From: Halalkalibacter suaedae
GTDB taxonomy: Bacteria; Bacillota; Bacilli; Bacillales; Bacillaceae_D
Length of the DNA stretch: 64,000 nt
Direction of reading: 5' to 3'
Assembly (NCBI RefSeq): GCF_017939705.1
Contig: NZ_JAGKSQ010000007.1
Coordinates: forward strand, 1 to 64,000
Shown piece by piece: positions 50,058-57,414 of this stretch. The number at the start of each line of letters is the position of its first letter. Position 1 is the stretch's first letter. The notes beneath the pieces were generated by a model that had not been told where the DNA came from, did not search any database, and saw nothing but the letters and a program-made list of their open reading frames with translations. Made by a program: the position numbers and the translations under genes.

Positions 50058-51356
50058 ATGTATACAAGGAAATTTAAACGGATTTTCATACTATCTATTA
50101 TTCTTCTATTATTTTTTATAACTATAAATATTTATATCTCCTATTCAAAAATTAATAGAACGGTAGAAGAGTCTATCGCAAATCAAAGTCTCCAGGCAGC
50201 CAAGTCAATAGCTTCTTCAATGGACGTAGAAGGATATAAAAGATTTCTAGCTAACCCTGTCAGAAGCCAGGAGTATTGGGAAATAAGAAGGTATTTAAAT
50301 GATGCAAGAGAAAAAATTGGTGCCCTTCACGTCTACACTTTAGCTGTTGATAATCCTAGAGTGTCGAAGGGGATGATCATGGGAATGCCTGAAGAGTGGG
50401 ATAACTACGATATCGGAGACATTTGTACAGTTCCAGAAAAACAAGTTAAAAGAGCCTATGAAGGTAAAACCTACGTTACCGACGTACTTACTGATTTAAA
50501 ATATGGCAACTACTTATCAGTCGGGGCACCGATAAAGGATAAAGAGGGCGACGTTATTGGTTATTTAGGGATAGATATTAGTGTGGATGTACTGGATGAT
50601 ATTGGCGGAAAAATACTCGGAAATAGTATTTGGCTATTAATTTTCAACGGTTTATTTGTACTTATTGTGAGTGCCTCATTTTTTATCATTCAAAGATGGT
50701 ACCATCAAGAGGTAGCAAAAGAAATGAAGGATACGGAAGATATCTATCATTCAGAAGTTACATCATTAATTTCTTCTGCTCAATCATTAAGGCATGATTT
50801 TTTTAATCATATTCAAGTTATGCATGGACTGCTTAAATTAGGACATCACGAAACAGCTCTCAACTATATAACATCACTTTTTAAGGAAGCACGTTCAATT
50901 GAAAATATAAATATAAATATTGAAAACCCTGGATTGTCTGTATTATTGCAAACAAAGAAATTTTCAGCACAAAATCATAATATTGATATTGACTTCGATG
51001 TATCAAATCATTCCTTTGAAGCAGTCAAAACAGTAGACTTAATAAAGATTTTATCCAATTTAATTGATAATGCAATTGAAGCCACTCTAGAACTCCCGGA
51101 AGATGAAAGGGAAATAGGTATAGAATGTAAGGTCGAACCAGATCAGTATCTGTTTAAGATTGAAAATACGGGACAGAAAATTCAGGATAAAGAGAGCATT
51201 TTTAATAGAGGTTATTCAACGAAAGAACGAGGGAAACAAAGAGGTCAAGGATTATATATTGTGAGGAATGTCATCCATATATATGGTGGAGAAATATCAA
51301 TTGATTCAACCGAAAATAAGACATCTATTATTGTGTTAATTCCTATAAAAAATTAG
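50058..51356 (+). CDS. orphan membrane sensor histidine kinase (Spo0B/GHKL type)
   Basis: This 432-residue kinase has two membrane helices (about 9-28 and 191-212) around an extracellular Cache-like sensor domain (YLNDAREKIGALHVYTL and YLGIDISVDVL). A Spo0B-like helical domain follows, with the likely phospho-acceptor His246 in SLRHDFFNH. The ATPase domain has NLIDNAIEA and RGQGLYIV. It resembles the CitA/DcuS and AgrC side of the kinase families. No response regulator gene is adjacent. The signal is unknown. Confidence 0.8.
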   Translation: MYTRKFKRIFILSIILLLFFITINIYISYSKINRTVEESIANQSLQAAKSIASSMDVEGYKRFLANPVRSQEYWEIRRYLNDAREKIGALHVYTLAVDNPRVSKGMIMGMPEEWDNYDIGDICTVPEKQVKRAYEGKTYVTDVLTDLKYGNYLSVGAPIKDKEGDVIGYLGIDISVDVLDDIGGKILGNSIWLLIFNGLFVLIVSASFFIIQRWYHQEVAKEMKDTEDIYHSEVTSLISSAQSLRHDFFNHIQVMHGLLKLGHHETALNYITSLFKEARSIENININIENPGLSVLLQTKKFSAQNHNIDIDFDVSNHSFEAVKTVDLIKILSNLIDNAIEATLELPEDEREIGIECKVEPDQYLFKIENTGQKIQDKESIFNRGYSTKERGKQRGQGLYIVRNVIHIYGGEISIDSTENKTSIIVLIPIKN

Positions 51357-51526
51357 TTTGAAGGTTTTAAACCCTCACTTTTAACTGACACCGACTGAAT
51401 TGTTGACTTACGGTATAGGTCGGTTTGTTTACTGATGAAACAGGTAAGCATGCAATAAGGCAATATGTAATGATAGCTGTCTATTGATGTTAAGTTCAAA
51501 GTAAATATAATGCTAGGGAGTCCTGT

Positions 51527-52363
51527 ATGATGAAAAGTCCTGCCTTATCGTGGAAAGAAGTTCTGACCGGCGATACGAAGCATACCATTACCGGGGATGT
51601 TAGGATAATCGAAGCCTTCCCAATACCGCAACTGCAGACGGAGCGGAGAGTATGGATTTACTTACCTAGAAGCTATAACGATGAAACTCGTAGTTATCCC
51701 GTTATCTATATGCATGATGGACAAAATATGTTTAATCAAGCGACATCTTGGGGGACTGAGTGGGGTGTTGATGAGACGTTAGAGCAAATGACGATTGGTG
51801 ATCCTGCACTTGAAGCTATTGTAGTAGCTGTTGATCATGGTGGAGACCAGCGTAACGATGAGTATAACTTTACGATTAACACGGAGTATGGTTTCGGTGG
51901 CAAAGGCGAGGCTTATGCTGAGTTCCTCGCGGAGACACTTAAGCCTTATATCGACAGCCATTACCGGACCCTCGCCGGAGCGGAGCATACAATGATGATT
52001 GGAAGCTCATTCGGGGCGTATATATCGCTCTACACCGCCATTCGTTATCCTGCTCAGTTTAGCCGAGTGGGCGGTATTTCATTCGTTATGTGGCAGGACA
52101 ACGGCGCAATGATCCGATTAATTCAGCAGTCGGCTCTTTCTCCTACACTTCGCCTCTATCTTAGCATCGGCGAACTGGAGACCGATAATCCAGACTTTAA
52201 CCGGATTGCCTCTGAGCACGTTGCCCTACTCAACCAGACGCTGACTGCAGCAGGGGTAGAGGATAGCAGAATTCGATTCGACGTCATTCCAGGCGGAACA
52301 CACCACGAATCTACTTGGGGACCACTATTTGCTGAGGCACATCGTTGGCTGATTCAGCCATAA
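51527..52363 (+). CDS. alpha/beta-hydrolase of the esterase D/YieL type
   Basis: This 278-residue hydrolase has VWIYLPRSYND, PVIYMHDGQNMF, the nucleophile elbow GSSFGAY and a late histidine in GGTHHESTW, matching the putative esterase family that includes YieL and enterochelin esterase-like enzymes. No signal peptide is present. Base composition differs from its neighbours: 64 of 120 bases at 51961-52080 are G or C. This suggests acquisition from a higher-GC relative. The ATG is doubled; the second could be used. Substrate unknown. Confidence 0.8.
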   Translation: MMKSPALSWKEVLTGDTKHTITGDVRIIEAFPIPQLQTERRVWIYLPRSYNDETRSYPVIYMHDGQNMFNQATSWGTEWGVDETLEQMTIGDPALEAIVVAVDHGGDQRNDEYNFTINTEYGFGGKGEAYAEFLAETLKPYIDSHYRTLAGAEHTMMIGSSFGAYISLYTAIRYPAQFSRVGGISFVMWQDNGAMIRLIQQSALSPTLRLYLSIGELETDNPDFNRIASEHVALLNQTLTAAGVEDSRIRFDVIPGGTHHESTWGPLFAEAHRWLIQP

Positions 52364-52460
52364 TATGCTTCAAGCGGTTGGTTCAACTGTCAAAGGATAG
52401 AAGGAAAGCCTAAAAGAAATAACTAATAAAAAACCTTATTTAGTTAAATGAAGAACAAAA

Positions 52461-52699
52461 AGAGGCTGGGACATAACTAAAGTGTTTAACTGAAATGCCG
52501 AACAAAGCAGTCATGTAGCGGATGAAATATACGTAGACTCCTGCGGGATGAAAAAGCCAAGTGTGAGACCCCACAGGCGTAGCCGAGGAGGCTCACCGGC
52601 TTCCCGCGGAAAGCGAAGTATATTTCAGGAGCGGCTTACATCCGTCAACTATCATTGTTCGCATTTTGTATTAGCTAAATCACTTTTGTCCGAGCCTCT
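52461..52699 (+). repeat. dispersed hairpin repeat, copy R4
   Basis: This 239-bp copy has ends AGAGGCTGGGAC and GTCCGAGCCTCT (one mismatch). It is nearly identical to R5 over the central GC-rich hairpin. It lies between the convergent esterase and VOC genes and fills most of that gap. Confidence 0.94.
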
Positions 52700-52709
52700 T
52701 TTTGCCTGC

Positions 52710-53087
52710 TTATAATTCCACTTCACTCATTAAGGCATGAGTATTTCCTTCCGTATCTTTAAAAAATACCATCCATGTTTCTGTTTGGCCCATTTTCGCT
52801 ACGACATGCGGTTCATCGATAAAGACAACCTCTTTACTAATTAAGTGTTCATAAGTTGTTTTAATGTCCTCTACATGAAAGTAAATAACTGAACTTGCAT
52901 GGGTGAATTGATCTTTTTCGGGGAGTGATAACATGAGCCGTAATCCATTGCATTCAAAAAATGCCATGCTCTCAGTGTTAAATAAAAGAGTGAGACCTAA
53001 TTTCTCTTTATAAAAATCTAATGCTCTAGTTAAATCCTTAACAGGGACACCAATTTGTCCCACTCTCTGTATTAATGTTGTTTCCAC
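52710..53087 (-). CDS. VOC superfamily (glyoxalase-like) protein
   Basis: This 125-residue protein has paired beta-alpha-beta-beta-beta modules of the vicinal oxygen chelate fold: QIGVPVKDLTRALDFYKEKLG and VIYFHVEDIKTTYEHL, ending in KDTEGNTHALMSE. Such proteins include glyoxalases, dioxygenases and resistance proteins; nothing here decides among them. GTG start with GGGGAG about ten bases upstream. Confidence 0.82.
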   Translation of the reverse strand: METTLIQRVGQIGVPVKDLTRALDFYKEKLGLTLLFNTESMAFFECNGLRLMLSLPEKDQFTHASSVIYFHVEDIKTTYEHLISKEVVFIDEPHVVAKMGQTETWMVFFKDTEGNTHALMSEVEL

Positions 53088-53379
53088 GTGCCATTTCTCC
53101 CCTCAAATAATTACTTAACATAAAATCTACTAAGCTTCTAATACTATGTTCCCTAGTTTGCTAGGAAATTCCTTCTACCAAGAAAACCTACTTTTCATCT
53201 TTCGTCTCAAAATAAATATGACAGCTTGGTTATAACATTCGCAATCTTGAGTATCTTTATTAAGTATGCTACTTTTATTATAATAAAAAGTTATTAAACC
53301 TATAAAATAATATTATATACTGATAATGGTAGGCTCAAAGACTTTCAAAAAAATGATTTCATTCACAAGGAGGACAATA

Positions 53380-54507
53380 ATGAACAATGTTTATCAAGAT
53401 GGCAAGGGGTTTGCAAAGTCCTACATACTGTCTTACACAGAAATGACTGATCAGGAGTCGAGCTTTCCTGAAGAATCCTTTAAGGAACTTGGAGAAAAGG
53501 GCTTTTTAAAGTTACTCGTACCTGAAGAATATGGTGGATATGGCAAAGGCCTTGTCGAGCATGCGGAGGCTTGTCTAGCCTTTGCAGAGACGTGTGCGAC
53601 GACTGCTCTTTGTTACATGATGCATAATGTTGCCTTGATGTGTGTCCTAACGCATGGAAGTGCTGAGCTTAAGAAAAGGATTTTTGAAGATGTCGTAGAG
53701 AACGGCAAATTTCTAGCATTGGGCTACAGTGAAATTGGAACAGGAACACATTTCTACAAGCCAGAAATCACAGCAGAGGTTAAAGGTGAATACACAACGT
53801 TTAATGGCACAAAGAGTATGGTTACTTCTGCTTCGTATGCTTCTTATTATCTCGTTCTTGCACCATCTGTAGAAGAAGGGAAAATTAACAACTGGGTCAT
53901 CCCTCTTGAGGAAGATGGCTTAACATTTGCAAGCTCAGATTGGCAAGGTCTTGGAATGAGGGGGAATTCGTCATGTCCAATGCACATTAATGATGTGACT
54001 TTGCACTCTTCTAACCGTATTGGAGAAGAAGGATCTGGTGAAGAGCAAGTATTCAACGTGGTAGCCCCGTTCTTCATTCTAGGATTAGGTGCCATCTATA
54101 GTGGTATTGCTGTGCATCTGTTTGACATTGTAAGCCATCATGCTGTCGACCGAAAATATCCTGATGGACGTTCACTTTCTAATATTGAGACTGTACAAGT
54201 TCATATCGGCCAAATTTATAAGCAGGCATCTGTAGCCAAAGCAATGACCTTAGATGCTGCACAAGCAGGGGCGAACGGTGATGCCGATGCACTTGCAAAG
54301 ATATTGGCGGCCAGAATCAACGCATCTGAAGCTGCAATCGATTGTGGAACGCTTGCTATGAGAGTTGGAGGAGGAAAAGCCTACAATAAGGCATTACCGA
54401 TTGAGAGACTTTTAAGGGATGCATATGCTGGGCAAGTTATGGCTCCAAGCACCGACGTTTTGAATGTTTGGCTTGGGAAAGCATTAACAGGTCAGATGAT
54501 TCCATAA
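53380..54507 (+). CDS. acyl-CoA dehydrogenase-fold flavoprotein lacking the usual catalytic glutamate
   Basis: This 375-residue protein has N-terminal helical, middle beta and C-terminal helical domains of the acyl-CoA dehydrogenase fold (LLVPEEYGGYGKGLVEHAEA, GYSEIGTGTHF, ERLLRDAYAG). Where dehydrogenases carry the catalytic Glu in a YEGT-like motif, this protein reads VMAPSTD. That pattern fits flavin monooxygenases or oxidases built on the same fold. ATG at 53380 has AAGGAGG upstream. First gene of a four-gene unit with PhnD-like, MetE-like and OsmC-like proteins. Substrate unknown. Confidence 0.82.
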   Translation: MNNVYQDGKGFAKSYILSYTEMTDQESSFPEESFKELGEKGFLKLLVPEEYGGYGKGLVEHAEACLAFAETCATTALCYMMHNVALMCVLTHGSAELKKRIFEDVVENGKFLALGYSEIGTGTHFYKPEITAEVKGEYTTFNGTKSMVTSASYASYYLVLAPSVEEGKINNWVIPLEEDGLTFASSDWQGLGMRGNSSCPMHINDVTLHSSNRIGEEGSGEEQVFNVVAPFFILGLGAIYSGIAVHLFDIVSHHAVDRKYPDGRSLSNIETVQVHIGQIYKQASVAKAMTLDAAQAGANGDADALAKILAARINASEAAIDCGTLAMRVGGGKAYNKALPIERLLRDAYAGQVMAPSTDVLNVWLGKALTGQMIP

Positions 54508-54530
54508 AAAAACAATGAGGAGTGAGTTAA

Positions 54531-55352
54531 TTGAATAACGATACTATAAAAGTTGGAGCCGTCATTTATGATCCGAGGGTTACAGTGATCTGGGGGATCA
54601 TAGCCGATTTTTTCAAGGAGGAAGGGCTTGAAATAGAATGTGTCTTCTATAAGGATTACGAAGTACAGGTAGACGGATTACTGAACAAGGAAATAGACAT
54701 TGCCTGGAATTCTCCTCTAGCATGGTTGGACACATACTTGCGAACCGATGGGAAATGCCAGATGGGTTCGATGAGAGATACCGATAGAGACAGAAAGACT
54801 TGTATCATTGTAAGAAAAGATAGTGGCATCACAAATGCTGCTGAGTTAAAGGACAAGACGATTGGCTTTGGTGCGATCGACTCACCTCAAGCAAGACTAA
54901 TCCCGATCAATCATTTACATAAAAAATATGGGCTTGAGTATGATGAAGATTACACAGAGACATTATTTAATATTGGCGTGGGTCTTCATGGCGACCACGT
55001 CGGAGGAGAGTTAGATGCTCTCAAAGCATTACTTGCAGGTACTGTAGACGCATCTGTCACACTGGATTTGAACTGGGAAGCTTGGAAGAAGGATGGCACG
55101 ATTGATGAGAATCAATTGCTATGTATTGATACGACAGATGTATTTGATCATTGCATTTTCGTGGCACATCCTGATTTTTCAACGGAAAGGTTTATCGAGT
55201 GGGAGAAAGTGCTTAATAAAATGGATTACAACAATGAAGACCATCAGAAGATGATGGATATGGAAGGCCTAAAGGAATGGGTTGAAGGCAGAACGACAGG
55301 GTTTGAGCAATTGCGTGAAGCAAATGATTATCTGAAGTTCCTAAATAAGTAA
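54531..55352 (+). CDS. PhnD/NrtA-like substrate-binding protein without signal peptide
   Basis: This 273-residue protein has the type-II periplasmic binding fold seen in phosphonate and sulfonate binding proteins (IDIAWNSPLAWLDTY, ELKDKTIGFGAIDSPQARLIP, ALLAGTVDASVTLDLNWEAW). It starts directly with NNDTIKVGAVIYDP, with no signal peptide, lipobox or hydrophobic N-terminus. No ABC permease or ATPase gene is near. It is therefore probably cytoplasmic, as a ligand carrier, sensor or enzyme. The start is TTG with GAGGAG upstream, 23 bp after the flavoprotein gene. Confidence 0.82.
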   Translation: MNNDTIKVGAVIYDPRVTVIWGIIADFFKEEGLEIECVFYKDYEVQVDGLLNKEIDIAWNSPLAWLDTYLRTDGKCQMGSMRDTDRDRKTCIIVRKDSGITNAAELKDKTIGFGAIDSPQARLIPINHLHKKYGLEYDEDYTETLFNIGVGLHGDHVGGELDALKALLAGTVDASVTLDLNWEAWKKDGTIDENQLLCIDTTDVFDHCIFVAHPDFSTERFIEWEKVLNKMDYNNEDHQKMMDMEGLKEWVEGRTTGFEQLREANDYLKFLNK

Positions 55353-55476
55353 TTTCTAAAGAGTTGAATGAACTGTTTCTATGAAACTATTTAATTTGGA
55401 AGCAATGAAAAAGAGAAGCGTGGGTGAGCCGTTGCTTCTCTCTACCTATTTCTATCTACTTTAGGAGATGAGAAAA

Positions 55477-56658
55477 ATGAAACGACCATTACCGCTTTTT
55501 CCTACTTCTTTAATGGGAAGCATGCCTAGATCGAAAGAAGTACTAGGTGCACTACGAAAGATGAGAAGAGGAACGATGGACCGAAATGAATTTAACAGGC
55601 TGATTGAGACGGAAACTGAAAAGGTGGTAAAGCTACAGGAGGATCTTGGGATCGATATTATCACAAGTGGAGAAATTGGACGAGATAACTATGTCTCCTT
55701 TGTATCTGATAAAATTGGTGGCGTTGAGATGATGAGCATGAGTGAAATGCTCGATTATATTGATGATAAACAAGCTTTTGAAACCATTTTGACAATGCTT
55801 GATGTTCCCGCAATCAGTATTAAAAATGCCATCTGTGTCGGTAAGCTGCAATACAAAGGTGATATTGTCGCAGATGAGCTTAGGATGATGAAGAAATTCA
55901 CTGATAAACCCGTCAAGGTTACATTACCAGGTCCCTATCTCCTTACTAGATCAATGTGGCTTCCTAATCTCTCTGGTACGTTTTACGAAAGCAAGGAGGA
56001 ACTCGGGCAAGATGTTATAGAGATTATGAAGCGAGAGATAGATAATCTAATCGACATCGGGGTTGACGTTATTCAGTTTGATGAACCCGTATTGACCGAG
56101 GTTGTTTTCACAGATGGAAAGCCAAGATCGTTTATGTGTGCTGCTCTTTCGGAAAGAAAGGATCCTAAGGAGGAGCTAGAATTCGCTAGTTCCTTAATTA
56201 GACAGATTATGGAGTATATTGATCGAACAAAGACCATTACGTCTCTTCATATCTGTCGAGGAAACTGGAGCAAGAATGAGAGCATATTACTCACGGGGCC
56301 CTATACACCATTGCTTGAATTATTTGCGGAGGTGGATCCTGATCTATTAACACTTGAATTCTCAACACCAAGGGCAGGTGAGTTGAACTCCTTATTGTCT
56401 GATAGAAGAATTCGTGAAAATACTGCACTTGGTTTAGGTGTGATTAATCCACGTACAGATGAAATCGAGACAACTGATTCGATTGTTTTAAGAGTGGAGG
56501 AAGCGATGAACGATCTTCCAAAGGAAAAAATATGGCTTAATCCCGACTGCGGGTTTGCAACCTTCTCTAGTAGTCCAGTTAACATACTTGAAAACATCTC
56601 CGGTAAAATCCGTTCACTAACAGACGCAGCTACAATGCTAAGGAGTAAATATGAATAA
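55477..56658 (+). CDS. core-MetE-type zinc methyltransferase
   Basis: This 393-residue protein corresponds only to the catalytic C-terminal half of cobalamin-independent methionine synthase. Predicted zinc ligands are present: His and Cys in LHICRGNW (about 258 and 260), Glu in LEFST (about 293) and Cys in NPDCGF (about 358). The N-terminal half that helps bind methyltetrahydrofolate in full-length MetE is absent, as in folate-independent core methionine synthases and alkyl-thiol transferases. The ATG at 55477 has AGGAG nine bases upstream. Methyl donor and acceptor are unknown. Confidence 0.85.
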   Translation: MKRPLPLFPTSLMGSMPRSKEVLGALRKMRRGTMDRNEFNRLIETETEKVVKLQEDLGIDIITSGEIGRDNYVSFVSDKIGGVEMMSMSEMLDYIDDKQAFETILTMLDVPAISIKNAICVGKLQYKGDIVADELRMMKKFTDKPVKVTLPGPYLLTRSMWLPNLSGTFYESKEELGQDVIEIMKREIDNLIDIGVDVIQFDEPVLTEVVFTDGKPRSFMCAALSERKDPKEELEFASSLIRQIMEYIDRTKTITSLHICRGNWSKNESILLTGPYTPLLELFAEVDPDLLTLEFSTPRAGELNSLLSDRRIRENTALGLGVINPRTDEIETTDSIVLRVEEAMNDLPKEKIWLNPDCGFATFSSSPVNILENISGKIRSLTDAATMLRSKYE

Positions 56659-57139
56659 CGAACCAACAGATAAAGTAGTATTACATGAGTCCAAAGTTTT
56701 TGATATGAGCTTCAGGGGAACGTCTAACGATCTCTCGTCTGTGAAGGTGTATACAAATAGAAGTAGCTTTCAGATTGAAAAACAAGTCAGTTTTGACTCC
56801 GAATATGAACAAATCAGCAGTCTAGAATACTTTGCTGGATCTGTTTTAAGTAGCATTCTATTGACGCTTTTAGAGCAGTCTAAAAAGAAAGGCTCTATTA
56901 TTGAAGAAATTGAAGGAGTCTTGAATCTATCACTGGATAATCCTTTGTCGATGTTGGGGGTAAAAGGATATGACGTGGAACCTTGTATTAATAAAACAAC
57001 GGTAACCGTTTATTTGTATGCTGAGCTTGAGGAAAATGAGCTTTCTGAATTTTGCACTATGGCACTCAATCATTCACCAGTGTACAATACTCTAAAGAGG
57101 TCGATGGAGCTTGAAGTGAACTTTAGGAGACTTGTGTGA
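56651..57139 (+). CDS. OsmC-fold protein lacking both peroxidatic cysteines
   Basis: This 162-residue protein resembles the OsmC/Ohr fold in its helix SSLEYFAGSVLSSILLTLLEQSKKKG, the beta-strand SIIEEIEGVLNLSL and a late ALNHSPVYNTL segment. OsmC proteins use two cysteines; here the first is in a Ser-rich helix without Cys and the second (normally CPV) reads SPV. It is thus unlikely to be a thiol peroxidase and may bind a ligand or partner. It overlaps the MetE-like gene by 8 bp, so translation is coupled. Confidence 0.65.
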   Translation: MNNEPTDKVVLHESKVFDMSFRGTSNDLSSVKVYTNRSSFQIEKQVSFDSEYEQISSLEYFAGSVLSSILLTLLEQSKKKGSIIEEIEGVLNLSLDNPLSMLGVKGYDVEPCINKTTVTVYLYAELEENELSEFCTMALNHSPVYNTLKRSMELEVNFRRLV

Positions 57140-57173
57140 AGAGCTAGATTAATAAGGTGTTTAATTAATATAA

Positions 57174-57412
57174 AGAGGCTGGGACGTAACTAAAGTGTCT
57201 AATTGAAATACTTAACAAAGCAGTCATGTAGCGGATGAAATATACGTAGACTCCTGCGGGATGAAAAAGCCAAGTGTGAGACCCCACAGGCGTAGCCGAG
57301 GAGGCTCACCGGCTTCCCGCGGAAAGCGAAGTATATTTCAGGAGCGGCTTATGTCCGCCAACTATCTTTGTTCGTATTTTCTATTAGTTAAATCACTTTT
57401 GTCCCAGCCTCT
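57174..57412 (+). repeat. dispersed hairpin repeat, copy R5
   Basis: This 239-bp copy has perfectly complementary ends AGAGGCTGGGAC and GTCCCAGCCTCT and the same nested internal arms. It lies between the convergent OsmC-like and clostripain-like genes, 2 bp from the latter's stop codon. It can serve as a bidirectional terminator. Confidence 0.95.
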
Positions 57413-57414
57413 TA

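Noticed and set aside
51380-51445. Inverted repeat ACCGAC/GTCGGT upstream of the esterase as a transposon end
   Set aside because: The repeat is short and has no partner end, transposase or target duplication.
53088-53379. Possible SAM (S-box) riboswitch or T-box before the MetE-like operon
   Set aside because: Neither the S-box core nor a T-box motif with a terminator was found; the region is only AT-rich with weak promoter-like pieces.
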